DNA of 64,000 nt from Triglochin maritima (GCA_963682175.1 OY821782.1:31021741-31085740); one strand, 5' to 3'; positions 21,413 through 33,798 are shown, counted from the stretch's first letter. Numbers and translations: made by a program. The notes: generated by a model from the sequence alone, not told the origin.

Positions 21413-22558
21413 AAATTTGGGAGTTGGTGTTTTAGAAAATTCATATATCATGTAATATATTATCATATATAATGTCAAACATTACACCACATAATATATA
21501 CATATCTCATACAAATTTATTTCATATTCTAACATTGCCATTATTACGACATATTAGTTCTATTATTTTACCATATGAATATTATTACATAACGCATGAA
21601 ATTTAATGCATCATATAAAATATAAATCACATATATTGTTTCCCAGTTTTGTGGTGTGACCTATAAGAGAATCTAAGTTATGTTGGTCATGATAATAAAC
21701 ATTTAATATCATAAACTATCAGCGGTATCTAGCTACACATTATAGTTACTCAAATAACAAAGATGTTTCGTTCACTTCAACTAAACCTGATCCACTTAGT
21801 TATATAAGTAATATGAGTTGTGTCTATCCCTTGCCTCATGATATTAAGAATATTATACAAAGTAGAAATGTGTCATCTTTGTATTATATATCATTTCTTG
21901 ATCTCTCATGCAAATTATAAATATGTAACTATACGTAAGTTACATTGTGCACATTATAAATTTGCTTTATCAAGGGGCCCAATAATATCATCACTCAAGT
22001 GAAGAGGGACAATGATAATCTTTTGACAAATCATCCTTTCCAGCACAAGTATGTATAACCAACTTTTTTCCACTATACTCAATGACAGTTTTTGATAATA
22101 ATCAAATTATAGACTTCTTATGTGAAAAGATATAAGTCTTATATCTTATGATTCCGGACACAATGAAACATTAATGACACAAACACAATTCCATAATGTT
22201 TCATTTATTAGGTCAATTCAATATATCAAAGAAACATTTCTATTTCATATACTCATATTGTTAAAATCTTGTAGACCTACAATATCCTTTAACCAACATG
22301 ACAATCTTAACTCAGTAATCAATGTCCCATGTTAATCACCATGATTGTGAATTATGTTTTGATTTATGTAACCATTATTTTTTAAAGCTCTACGGTTAAA
22401 GACCAAGAGTCTATTCCTCAATACTTCTAAAAGATGAATACATTAATCAAGGAATAAAATATTCATACATTCAATTCATAATAATAGACATATAAAAGTA
22501 AACTTTTAGAACACATTCCTTTCACTTTTCATGATGAAAACTCAGGTATTTTATCATG
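21413..22558. other. AT-rich, unclassified repeat-like DNA
   Basis: No gene is seen. Long AT-rich stretches and phrases such as GTGTGACCTATAAGAGA recall the noncoding 3' regions of copia elements, but I cannot assign it. Confidence 0.3.
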
Positions 22559-22832
22559 TGGCTTTGAAGGGCTTCGATAGGTGTTGAGTGGGTGGAGATA
22601 GAGGACGAGTGTACACCCAGATCGGATCCTCCAGTCTTATCTTTAGGTTACTGTCTTTATCTGTAATATGTCATTTTCTCGTCATTGATGTAATTAGATT
22701 TTGAATCTTCCTTGTAGTGGTGCACCTTATTTTGAATATTCTATGAGTAATTTCCCCATTCATTCTAGTATTATATTCTTGAAATTTTGTTTAAATTTTC
22801 CACTGTTTAAACATGTATTTGGGGACGTTACA
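22559..22832 (+). repeat. 3' end of a chromovirus-like LTR
   Basis: Ends TTGGGGACGTTACA at 22832 after a GGGTGGAGATAGAGG and ATCGGATCCTCC region, the style of plant Gypsy chromovirus (Tekay/Del) LTR ends. It would match LTRs that start TGTAACATCC when read in the other orientation (see 40964, 50035). No partner LTR or coding region is present. Confidence 0.4.
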
Positions 22833-23339
22833 TACCTGCTGCCAAAAGTAGCTTTACATTTTCAGTATTTTGAATTTTAAAACATTTTAGTAATTTGGGG
22901 GGAGCATTATATATATTCTATAATCATTGATCCATTTCATTTCTCTCGGACCATCATCTTCCCCTCTCTTGGCTTCCACCACTCCTGCTTGGTTTTTTGT
23001 TGTTGTTGTTGTTGAGATTTTAGTTAATTTTATGTTGTTATTCATATTTGTTTTTATTGCTACATCTATGACAACTATGAAATCTTGCATTTGCAACATT
23101 TTATCCTCAACAATCCATTGTTTCATCGACTTTCTACATTTTAACTCTACTTTCCCATCTTCATTTGTCGTTTTTCATGTTTTTTGTTAAGTTTTCAGCT
23201 ATATTATTTGTTCTGCGCAAATTTTCTTGCTAACTAAAGTTAGTGTTTTTTTGTTCAGAATCCAACTTAGAGCTATGAAATGACACATCATGTTGAAACG
23301 ATGAACTCATCGATGTTGATTCGTTACAACAGAACATGA
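22833..23339. other. No recognisable gene; intron-like AT-rich DNA
   Basis: A (TTG)n stretch near 22998 and T-rich sequence. Opposing short frames overlap here without recognisable domains. Confidence 0.3.
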
Positions 23340-23830
23340 CTTCACCGACGGATTCTATTTGTCGGTTTATGTCGATATCCGCCGGTTACTTGCGTCAGTG
23401 TTTCTTTATTCTGACGGATGTATAAATGGATAAAGGTCATCGTACAATGACTGATATACCAAGCGTCATTTGTACTTGTGTCAGTGTTCTTTATTCTAAT
23501 AGATGTACCGATGAATAAAGGTCGTGGGTGTTAGTTTTGGTGTGAAATTTTCCGCCAAAATTTTTCACATTCTTTCGTCAGATAGAGAACACCGAAGGAC
23601 ATCCCTCAGTGGAGCACCGACAGATACATACGTCGGTGTAGATTACACTAACTAATACTTCGTCCGGCGGAGATAGACGTGTACTGACGGATATGTCCTG
23701 TCAGTGTACGTTTCCAGATAAACGTCAACACTTTATCGACGGATACGAACCATCGGTGTACATAGACTGCAAATGTCAGAACCTACACCGACAGATACGT
23801 ACTGTTGGTGTACGCCCTGTCCAGAACTCA
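23340..23830. repeat. CACTA-type subterminal repeats (GTCGGTGTA / ACACCGACRGATA)
   Basis: Many direct and inverted units, for example TTCACCGACGGATTC (23341), GCACCGACAGATACATACGTCGGTGTA (split: 23612 and 23628), ACTGACGGATATGTCCTGTCAGTGTA (23683-23708), ATCGACGGATACGAACC (about 23733) and ACACCGACAGATACG (23786). Short palindromic pairs of this kind line CACTA ends. No terminal CACTA is found at the left. Confidence 0.72.
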
Positions 23831-23891
23831 GAAACTCCTATTTGATCGTTTCGGGTTCCGATTTCCCTGCTCAAAATAAACATTCAGCAAT

Positions 23892-23995
23892 CATTCATAC
23901 ATCACAACTCATTCATCATTCACCAAACATTTATACATCACATCTCATTCATCATTCACTAAACATTCATACATCACAACTCAAACATCTAAACA
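23892..23995. repeat. 36-bp minisatellite, about three copies
   Basis: Units starting CATTCATACATCACA at 23892, CATTTATACATCACA at 23928 and CATTCATACATCACA at 23964 give an exact 36-bp period with few changes. Confidence 0.9.
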
Positions 23996-26239
23996 CAAGA
24001 ACTCATATATAAATATGGATTCATCTCAAAACACTTCATACTTAGAAGTTAATTGTATTTTAATTTCTGCTTGCACGTGCATAAGATTTTCACATCACGA
24101 ATGTATTAATAGGTTGTGAGGACCAAATGCAAGGTCCAGGAATGACTTCAGATTTTTCATAAATGTCTGAATAATTCTCTTGTCATACATCCAACTATTG
24201 GCTGAAGTCATGATTCTATTGATTTCAAACAACACATGTTAAACGTAACATGTTAAAAATATTAATTGCTAGGAATATTTCACAAAAACTAATAAACACA
24301 ACCAAATCATCCAAATCAATTTAACTAAATCAATTAACCAATCTAACAATCGAATAACCGATCCAACAAAATATAACTAAATCGTAATCACGTTTCAATT
24401 TAGTAGATTTTTTAATAAATTTCGGAAGAACCTCCCTTTATTTTCAATACGATTTTTTTTCAAAGACATAGATTGCAAAGGAAAAACAACATATTTTTCA
24501 AACAATTCCATCAATAAATTCCAAAAATCAATCCAGACAATCAAAATCTGTATTCAAATTGACAACATACAAACCAACACATGACACGAATCACACATCC
24601 TAGAGTATACTTCAAAATTTAAACCTCATTTTACTCCAACAAATCAAATTCAAATTTATAACTCCAAACTCCTATCGCCACTACAAATTCTCTTTTTATT
24701 GCAATTTAACACCTTGGCCCGTAAATACACCGAAGAAGTGAGTTTTATCTGTCCACCACATTTACTCTCATAAGAATACGTGACTATTTTCTCTTGGCTG
24801 ATTTCTTGTTCAGAACAATTGTTGAGGTTGACAACTTTGGAATACCTTTAACTGGAATTGTTTGATATCCTTTGCTTGGAATTGTTGTAGCATAAGTGAC
24901 TAAAGGTTGGTTAATACTCACTGCTAATACCATGTTTAATTTTATCAATATAACCTTCAACTTTTTCAAGAAAGACAAGCTTGGAATAATGCACATAAGT
25001 AAAGCCTGGGATCATCTAATACATAAGGTGTATACTGTATAGATAGAATGGATAAAGGTATGATCTATTAACTGAATCTCTATAAACTGGATAAAGGACA
25101 TTTTTTGTGGTCGTTGCCATCCTTTCATTCCTATATTTTTCCGAGTACTCTCTGAGTACTCACAAATCAATTTGTCAACACATTTCCTACAACAACCAAG
25201 AAACACCAATCACATAGTGTTGCTTGTGACAAAAAGAATCTCATTGGCTATCTACATATAATAAGGAAAAGTTGTATTTTACACTACTTCCCACCCCATT
25301 TCTCATGCGTGGGACGTGGAGGGTAATGTGGAGGACCATGGAGGGTGGTGGAATCCAGTTCACATCATGTTCAAAATTAAAAATATTATTAAAATTAAAA
25401 ATTGTCAGTACATAGGAAGAAAAGAGTGTTGCATTAAATCCTCTATTTCTTGAACGGGAATCTTCTCTCTTTCTTCCATCCTTCCATCCGTCTAGTCCTC
25501 TCTCCTCCAGTTTCTTCTTCCCTCTTTCTTCCATCCTTCACCCCTAATTCGTAGCCTTAAATCCTTCTTCTTGAACTGGAATCTTCTCTTCTCTCGATCT
25601 TTCATTTGGTTTTCATGGTTGAAGGTTTTTAGATGGCTCTTGCTACTTTACGATTGTGGATTGTTCGGGTTTAAGTTGGATTTTTTTTGTAATTCAGGTT
25701 TTCTTTGGTGGTTAAGTTCTTACATTTTGTATTTTTTGTTTAAGGTTAGAGTTGAGATCATGTACCACATCGTGCTAAAAGCTCATGGCAGGATGAGGAG
25801 GAGGACAACCGATTTGGTCATCAAGCTCGACCAAGTCCCCGTGCTGGATGGAGGTCGAGACCCTTCACTCCCCCTCTTATTATGCTGATTTACCTGGACA
25901 AACCTGATGACGTCGAGGTTGTGTCGAATAAGGAGATTGTCAATAATAAGATTAACTCTAATATGTAGCTCTGGAAGGGCGAATCCCTGGTTGCTTGAGG
26001 GAGAAGTTGCGACAACTTCCAACAATGGGGTCATTCAGGTGTGTTTTGGTGGTTTTGTATTACGGTATTCCAAACATGTTGATAATGTTGTTTTATGTTT
26101 GTGGATAATGTGGCATGATGTATTTGAATGGATCTTGTTATGTTATTTTTATGTTTGTGGATAATGTGGTATGATGTATTTGTATGATTTTTGTGTTTTT
26201 CATGTCTTATTGAATTGGTCTACAAAATTAAAGTACGGA
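23996..26239. other. No recognisable gene; mixed noncoding DNA
   Basis: AT-rich stretches, a CCATCCTTC pyrimidine repeat near 25460-25540 and several unrelated short frames. A plus-strand frame at 25571-25888 has a hydrophobic N-terminal half and a charged C-terminal half (RMRRRTTDLVIKLDQ). I recognise no family, and the frame has no supporting context. Confidence 0.3.
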
Positions 26240-26582
26240 CTAGTCTAAGGATGAGGATTTCACACCTCAGCTACCACTCAAACATACACAATCTATGAAT
26301 TTATTTTACCCCACGATAAAACATACTGTCTCACTTACTCTTTCTTGATTCTTCGCATTTATCCGCAAACTTATCTCCTCTACCTGTTAAATTTACCCCT
26401 TGCATCAATTACAATTACACAACAAAAATGCATTTTATTCGATGTAATTTAATTTTAATTACCCCAACCTACCATCAGAGTTACCACAACTCGTATATAT
26501 ATTTACCCCCAACATGTCTGCAACCCATCATTTGATATATTATATTTAATCATAATTTTCCCTTCTTCAAAATCATACAGTT

Positions 26583-26820
26583 ATGCAAACCGTGTTGATG
26601 GATGACTTCCACGGCGAAATCAGTTGCAATTGTAATATGTTTAAACATGTTGGGATGTTGTGCTACAACAGACTTGCAGTCTGGAAACAAAAAACAAATC
26701 AACAAGGAAGTCCTTCTGAAATATGTTATTCAGTGTTTGAGAAAAGATGTGAACAAAAATCTAGGTGAACTGCCCCAAAAAGATATCACCTTGGTAATGG
26801 ATACATTTGGTAGGTAATAG
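26583..26820 (+). pseudogene. FAR1/MULE-like SWIM zinc-finger fragment
   Basis: The frame has ISCNCNMFKHVGMLCYNRL, fitting the CxC...CxH-type SWIM finger of FAR1-related proteins and MULE transposases. The final histidine is replaced, as LCYNRL stands where LCxH is expected. It is too short for any full domain set. A second, more decayed copy begins near 27285 (GTGTTGATGGATGACTTCC shared). It may be a relic of the transposase that once moved the surrounding repeat block. Alternatively it is a captured host exon. Confidence 0.5.
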
Positions 26821-27891
26821 GAAACAATAGAGTTATGTGTTTTCTTTGGAGAGTAGTCGTTTCAAATCTCACGAACAATCATTGCAAGCGATGAAAGGCC
26901 TAAGACCTTTAAAGTTACCTTGTTGTGACATATAACTTACCTCGTCTATCAATTAACTTTACCCCAACCAAACCCCTACTATTGATTCGACTAATTGGAC
27001 ACAAAATTTTCTCATTTGATGTACACTGACAAACTTACCCCTACAAACAATAATTTAATTCCTTGTATTTAATCTAATTTATCCGACTAATGAATTCAAT
27101 TTACATTGTCCATCAATTAGGATTACCCCCACGAGCCATATTTAAAATCCCTCTACTTAATCCAATTTACTTTGTTATTGAATTCAACTTAACCCATCTA
27201 TCATTTAGGATTACCCTCACGAACCATCATTTAATACATTCTATTTCCATCCAGTAAATTCGTTGATCAAATTTAGCTTGCACACAGTGTTGATGGATGA
27301 CTTCCTCGGAGACAATAGTTGGAATTGTAAAGTGGGCTGTGGCATAGGAAACTAGGAGGCAACCTACTAGTTAATATAAATGTGATAGAGGATAATTTGG
27401 TTCAACGTGACCGATAAGTTGGAGTAAGTAAGATCAACTTACCCTGACAATCCAAATTACCTTGCTATTGAATAAAACTTAGCCCACCAATAATTCAGGT
27501 TTACCCCCACGAACCAACATAAAATTCATTCTATTTACTCCAAGTTACTTGTCCTATAAAAAACAATAGAGTTCTGAGCTTTCTTTGGAGAGGAGTCGTT
27601 CCAACCTCACAAACGATAATTACAAGTGAACTAATTTTATGTAAAACGTAAAGCGTAGGAGAAAAGATGTAAACAAGATTCTAAGGTAATAACAATTCAT
27701 TCAATTTCTTCTATTTAATCCAATTTACCCCGCTTCTGCATTCAACTTACCCTGTATATCGATAAGTTTACCCTAATTAATAAATCCAATTGGTAGAAGG
27801 AATTGTGGTAAATCTAGTAGCGATAAGAGGTAATTTGGTTTGATAAGTCGGGTAACTTGGAGTAAATAAAATGTATTAAATGATGGTTTGT

Positions 27892-27907
27892 GGGGGGGGG
27901 GGGGGGG
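27892..27907 (+). repeat. G16 homopolymer
   Basis: Sixteen consecutive guanines where sister modules carry four or five (GTGGGGGTAACCC). Length calls in such tracts are error-prone. Confidence 0.9.
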
Positions 27908-28399
27908 TAACCCTAATTGGTGGATGAGGTAAGTTGAATCTAATAGAAGGGTAAATCTAGTTGAATCGGGCAGAGTACACAAAACAAATGTACTATGTAA
28001 TGACAAACTCAATCAACAACATCCACTGGATCATGTCTTAGCTCGGACCTTAGCATGTCTTAGTAATTTCTTCTATAAAAATGGAGATGGAAACGATTTT
28101 TAACAGTGTTCGCAATATTTAATCCAATTTGTAGAATAAATGGTAGGTTGGGGTAAATTTAGTTACAATAGGGGTAAATTTAATTTTAAAGGACGGGTAA
28201 CTTGGATAAATAGAATGTGGATTAAACAATGGTTCGTGGGGGTAACCCTATTAATAGCAGGGTAACTTTAGTAGAATTGATGTTATGTTGGGGTAAATTT
28301 AGTTGTAAAAGGGGGTAAGTTGAATTCAATAGCATGGTGGCTTGGTTAAATAGAAGGAATCAAATTATGGTCTGTGGGGGTAAGTTGAGTTCAATAGCA

Positions 28400-29330
28400 G
28401 TGTAAGTTACCCGTCCTATTAAATCAAATTATCCCATTTCACAACTATATTTACCCTAACCTACCATCCCATTTACCAATTGTATTGATCAATTAGGATT
28501 ACCCTGCTATTGAATTCAACTTCCCATACTATCAATCAGGGTTACCCTGCTACTGGATTCAACTTCCCCCGTCGACATATGTTCCTCATTTTATATAAAC
28601 CATCAAAAGTTACTCCTAATAAATCAAACACCAGCTTGAAATGTTTTTCATGTAAATGGATCATCGTCTAACTTAACTTGGTGAAGAGCAAAGACTGCCC
28701 AATTAATGCTTGGCTAAAGTCTAGTGTTCTAAAGAAAAGAGCATCGTACCTAAATGTATTGAAGGCGATATTGCCGGTCATCTATGAATAGGAGAGTAAA
28801 CACAACTACAATCTAACTCCGTTTCAGATTTAATAGGATATAAACTAATATTGTGTTATTTTCTGATGTTTTGTGGTTGTTATTTTGAACCATTCGTGTG
28901 TTATTTCCCTAGTAATTGGTTGGTGATTTTACCTATTTTTTAGGTAATGGAACTTCTAAAACTTATTTGAAACCCTTCGAGTGTAATATCTACCATGTTA
29001 TGAAGGAACATATGTCGACCCTGCTAGGGAGTAAATCTAGGGTAAAACTTCAATTGATAAATCTAGTTGGTAGAATGGATGGTAGGTTGCGGTAAATCTA
29101 GTTGGTAGAATGGATGGTAGTTTGGGCAAAATCTACTTTCAATTGGGGGTAATTTAATTTAATAGGACGGGTAACTTGGTGTAAATAGAATGGATTAAAT
29201 ATTGGTTCGTGTTGGTAACCCTAATCGATAGACGGGGTAAGTTGAATTCATTAGCAGGGTAACCATAATTGATAGATGGTGTAAGTCAAATTCAATAGCA
29301 GGGTAACCATAATTGAATTTAATTTAATTC
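28400..29330. repeat. Large inverted repeat (foldback-like) inside the GGGTAA block
   Basis: GTCGACATATGTTCCT (28569-28584) is the exact complement of AGGAACATATGTCGAC near 29004-29019. The arms continue outward with matching modules (left 28400-28584, right 29004-29330). The roughly 420-bp centre has no recognised gene. The arms are imperfect. Confidence 0.65.
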
Positions 29331-29530
29331 CTTCTATTTTATCCAATTTACCCTACTCCTGAATTCAACTTACCTCGTCTACCAATTAGGGTTATCCCCA
29401 CGAATCATCATTTAATTTATTCTATTTACTATAAGTTACTCGTCCTATTACATCCAATTAGCCATGTTCACGACTAGATTTATATCAGCCAACCCGTGAA
29501 ATTACCCTCTGTGTTTTATGAAATCACATT

Positions 29531-30998
29531 CACATGTACGTGAATTTTCCCTACATGTGTTGGTGTTTGAGGTTTAATTGTACATTTTTATCTATTAAGA
29601 ATACACAAAACAAATGTATTATGTAAAGACAAATGCAATCAACAATATCCTTTAGATCATCTGAATCGAACAATTTGAGTTCAAAGCTCTCACCTCAGCA
29701 TGTTTTAGCAATTTCTTCTAGAAAAAACGGAGATGGAAGCGATGTTCAACAATGTTCACAATAAGGTTGTAATAGTTCTCACGACCAAGTGACATTCCTA
29801 AAATGCAAGCCACGTCGACGTCCTCGAATATCATTTCATATCCACCCATCACGAACGTTTTCCGTCAAGTTGAATAACACATGATTACGTCACAAAGCAA
29901 CTCGTTGAGAACATATTTCTATGAAGTTGTCTTATCTGTTTTGCTTCATCTAGCCAATAAATGAAACTAAGTCGACTGAGAGTGTACTCCTTCATTTGCT
30001 TGTGTAATTTTTAAAAAAAAATCTAAATTTTGGGGTTAAAAAAATACAATACAATATATAAATGAAATATATACACATTTAACCAAATGAAAAATTCATA
30101 CTCGCCATGAAAATACCTCGACTTACTGTCTAACCTACTCTTTGCCCTAGTGTTTTAATTACGTTACCATGTACCTACGCATTCTTTTGCAGCTTACTTT
30201 AAGAAATTAATCTAAGATAAATATTAGGTGCATATAACTGTACACAATTTCTAAAATTATTTGAGGTTGCTAATAAAAATAAATTTAACTTAAAGTCTCT
30301 CATAATATTTAAGCATTTAAAACTCCTAAGATGTAATTAATGACCATAGAAGGAAAATCAAAACTATATTTATCATAGATTCTCAAGTTTATTTACCTCT
30401 AATAAAAGTCCATTACTAATCAAATACAATGGTCTCAAAAGCAAAAATCAAATTTTATTTAAGGATTTTCTGGAAATTAAAGATTAGAAACCCTGTCAAT
30501 CACTTTGGTTTGAGAGGAGATGTGAGTTTTTTCATGTTGTATAGTTTCTATAATTTTAAAAGTATCATTGCTTTTATTTTGAAATAAAATATTAAACTAT
30601 TTTGGAAACGAAAAAGTAGACATTTCTTGTGACATGTACCTCCTGACACAAGTTTCAAACCTTTTCACCCACTCTACCATCACCTTGTGTCTTTTACGTA
30701 ATGCACATGAACTACTCAAGGCATAAGGCAAAACTACTCACTTCAAAAACTCATTACCTAGAATGCACATGAAAGTCCAACGTGGATGCCACGTCAGAGG
30801 TGCGTGGTAATCCGGGTGGAATCTTGGGTATCCATCCCGAGATCCTATAATAATATACATTACGTGCGTCAATCTGAGAGCAACTATTAAAAGTCATTCA
30901 AGCAGTCTTGTCAACCAAATTCGTTGACCCAATCACCAACCCATCAATTTGAGTTCATCAAAAGAGACCATCTCTGCTGTCTACTTTGAATCACAAAT
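29531..30998. other. No gene; AT-rich flank of the repeat block
   Basis: Includes the second copy of a 150-bp segment (29600-29765; see 27967-28115) and AT-rich DNA up to the solo LTR. No coding match found. Confidence 0.35.
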
Positions 30999-32497
30999 TG
31001 TTAGGATCGATGACCCTCTAATTACTAGATAAATGTGGAATTAAAAACACTAATTGAAAGATTAAGAGAGAAGACAATGCAAACCACAAAATCGACGACA
31101 CCAGAGTTTAGAGTAGTTTGGCACCGACACCCGGTCCTAGTCCTCCTCACAAGCCTTTCTCAATCCTCCCAACCTCGCTTACGCTTCCACTAACTGATCT
31201 CCATTCCGGGCCGAGATCAACAACGTTTACAACACCTAGCGTCGATCGTGTCTCCTCTCACAACCCGAGAGGGAGCTTCCTCTAAGCTTTACAACTTAGT
31301 GATTCTTGGATATGGAAATGGAATCACAATCTAACACTCTATATACTTGAGCACACTTAGATATTAACATGGAATGGATATGCAAGTGGTGAAGTTTTTG
31401 CTTGAGTGTAGAAGAATGAGAGCTTGAAGATGAAGAGGATTTAGCTTTGAGTATGTGATCAATAGGGAGTGTTCAAGAGTTCTAAAACTAAGATATGAGA
31501 CCCTATTTATAACCCTTCAAGCTCTACTAGCGGTTTGGGAATTGGTGAGAAAAATGAACCAATGAGAAGCAAGGATTTGCTTTAGGCTCTAGCAGTTTTT
31601 GATGCAGGTTCGATCGACCATTTATAGAATGGTAGTCCAAAACAAGGAAGTCGGATTGGTCAGATTCAAGCTTCGGTTGATTGAGTAGGATTCAGATCAC
31701 CGTTCACCAAATTTCTGTAACTATTTTCAATTTTACGCTATTTAATTTCGGCTAACCGAATTGCATTCGGTGCACCGTTTCAAGGCGAACAGTAAAAAGT
31801 GTTGGGCTTTGATTACTCAAGTTTGATAGACCATATATACACGTTAGCATGAATTTTTCGTTGACAATTCTGGCTCAAAAGTTTGTTGAAGATAACGGTC
31901 ATATGCCACGTGGAAATAACCATTGGGCGCCTAAAGAAAAGAATGAATCGGTAGACGGACATGCATCCAGTCGTCCGAAATAGGACAAGTCATTTGGGCT
32001 CTAAGGCTATATTCAAATGTGACAGTTGGAGCAAAATCCAAAGATGGTCCAGGGCTATTCGGTCGATAGAAGGTGTTTCGGTCGTCCGTCAGGACAATTC
32101 CAGAGAGCATCCTATCATTTACCGATGGAAAGGTTTTGGTTATGCGATATGTGTTTGGTGAACTGAACGGAGAAGGTTTCAGTTGACCGTGAAGGGTTCG
32201 GTGGACGGGATTTGGTTGGGACAGAATCCTAGTGCTCAAGTTTACATTAAACCTTATGGGCTCAATAAATATAAAATTACATGTCTTGGTCCAAAACTTT
32301 GATTACAAGTCTTCATTCTTGAGTCTTTGTCCCAATGCTCCTTTGCTTGCTGAATCTTGATCAACCTGTTAAGATGATTGGCAAGTATATGCTATGCATG
32401 TAATCATGTTTGCCTACTTTGATTGACTAGGTTGATTGATTAAGATTAGTTTGATTAATCATCAAAATAAATATAACTTACAGTCTAAAAGCCAACA
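30999..32497 (-). mobile_element. Solo LTR, SIRE-like, with TSD CAAAT
   Basis: A 1499-bp LTR starting TGTTAGGATCGATG and ending AAAGCCAACA, flanked by CAAAT on both sides (30994-30998, 32498-32502). A minus-strand TATA box (TATAAATA, plus 31504-31511) indicates minus-strand transcription. Its layout (TAGGATC start, CGGTCCTAGTCCTC, CCAACA end, scattered GGTCGA motifs) parallels element B, so both belong to one broad LTR group. No internal region is present, so it formed by LTR-LTR recombination. Confidence 0.88.
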
Positions 32498-32502
32498 CAA
32501 AT

Positions 32503-33120
32503 TTCGAACCAATTTCCACACGATCGAAAGGACCTTCATTGGTGTTTACTGATAATTTCACATTTAATCATTTTGTTAAGAAAGAATGAATTCAGCTCCA
32601 ATCAAATTCCATTCCATTACTAAACAACAAAACCTAAGCACTCCAAAATAGAAAGCAAGCACTCACCTTTACAAATAAGCCAACACAACTAAATTAAAAA
32701 CCAATCCACGTCAATCAAATTCAACGCAATCTAACACAATCAATTAACTGATCCAACATAACTCAGTCCAAATCTATCAAACTAGCACATGTCACTCAAT
32801 CCAAATCAATATTACGAAATCGTAAACACGTTTGCATTTAATAGATTTTTTTATAAATTTTGATAGAACCTCCCCTATATTTTCAATAAGACAAATCTAC
32901 GAATACCAATATTGATTAGAAAAAACACCCACCTTTCAACAATGATCAAACTTTAATCCTAAATAATTACATAAGTACACAGATTTATTTAATTATACCA
33001 AGAGTAGTCAAACATTAATCATACCAATTCACTAATTAAACATATTTTAATCATACAAAATCACAAAAATAATCTAATGAATCTACAAAATTACAATTTA
33101 AATGTAAAAAACACAATTTA
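32503..33120. other. AT-rich inner CACTA sequence
   Basis: No gene. 32770-32900 resembles 24330-24450, linking both sides to one CACTA family. Confidence 0.4.
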
Positions 33121-33480
33121 ATCAGGGTCGGGTTGGGGTGCAGGCCGAAGTAGTATGGGCTAGGGTCTAGTCGAGGGTCGATCATGGCTAGGGCGAGGGT
33201 CTGTGTGCGTGGGATGGGGGTCAGTCTGAGTAGGGGTGGGGGTCGGTCTGAGCAAGACGGAGGGGATGGGCTAGGGCAGGGGTGAGTCTGAGCAAGGCAA
33301 AGGGGACAAGCTACGTTGGGGGTCGTCTGAGCTGTGTGGTGGTCGGTCTAGACGAGGTGGAGGCGGTCAGCCTAGGGAGATGGTCGGTATAGGAGGAGTG
33401 GGGGTTTGTCTGGGCGGGCTTGAGGGGGGCATAGGGGAGGAGGGGGCTCATGGAGGGAGGGTCTGGGTGGAGGGGATACC
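33121..33480 (+). repeat. G-rich degenerate minisatellite
   Basis: Repeats of GGGGGTCGGTCTGAG and GGGCTAGGG-like units, strongly G-biased on the plus strand against AT-rich surroundings. The minus-strand proline/serine frame across its right part is a by-product of this bias. Confidence 0.6.
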
Positions 33481-33798
33481 GTGGCAACGCATAGACAAAG
33501 GAGGCGGTGAGAAGCACTAGCGGTGAGATTAAGGTTTCACATGGACCTTTAAAAACAATACACCGACGTATATATCCATCGGTGGAGGTTAACATAAACG
33601 TCGGTGATTCCTTTCACGAAACAAATTTCATTTTATCGTGGATTTGTTTTTCTAAAACATTCTTTTTTGGTCTGACGAATACTACAAAAATATTAACTGA
33701 CAGACTTTTGTCGTCGTTTTATGTGAGAATATTCGTCGGTGTATCTGACCACCGATGGAAAACAGTATCTGTTGGTGCACTTAAATGTACACAAACGA

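Larger units (their letters stand above)
26240..29530. repeat. Block of degenerate GGGTAA/TTACCC modules in alternating orientation
   Basis: Modules of roughly 100-130 bp combine phrases such as GAATTCAACTTACCC, CAATTAGGGTTACCCCCACG, AACCATCATTTAAT, CATTCTATTTACTCCAAG and TTACCCGTCCTATTAAATC. They run mainly in the TTACCC orientation at about 26940-27790, reversed at 27830-28400, TTACCC at 28400-28580, reversed at 29030-29310 and TTACCC again at 29320-29480. Two longer duplications are superimposed: about 26575-26890 with 27280-27620, and about 27967-28115 with 29600-29765. I know no named family with this structure. It could be the subterminal region of a MULE or foldback element. Confidence 0.65.

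Noticed and set aside
25571..25888. 105-codon frame with a hydrophobic N-terminus
   Set aside because: No recognisable family, no promoter or partner exon, and overlapped by an opposing frame; not supported as a gene.
26940..29480. Interstitial telomere repeat (TAACCCTAA pieces)
   Set aside because: TTTAGGG tandem units are not present; TAACCCTAAT occurs only once per module within longer unrelated phrases.
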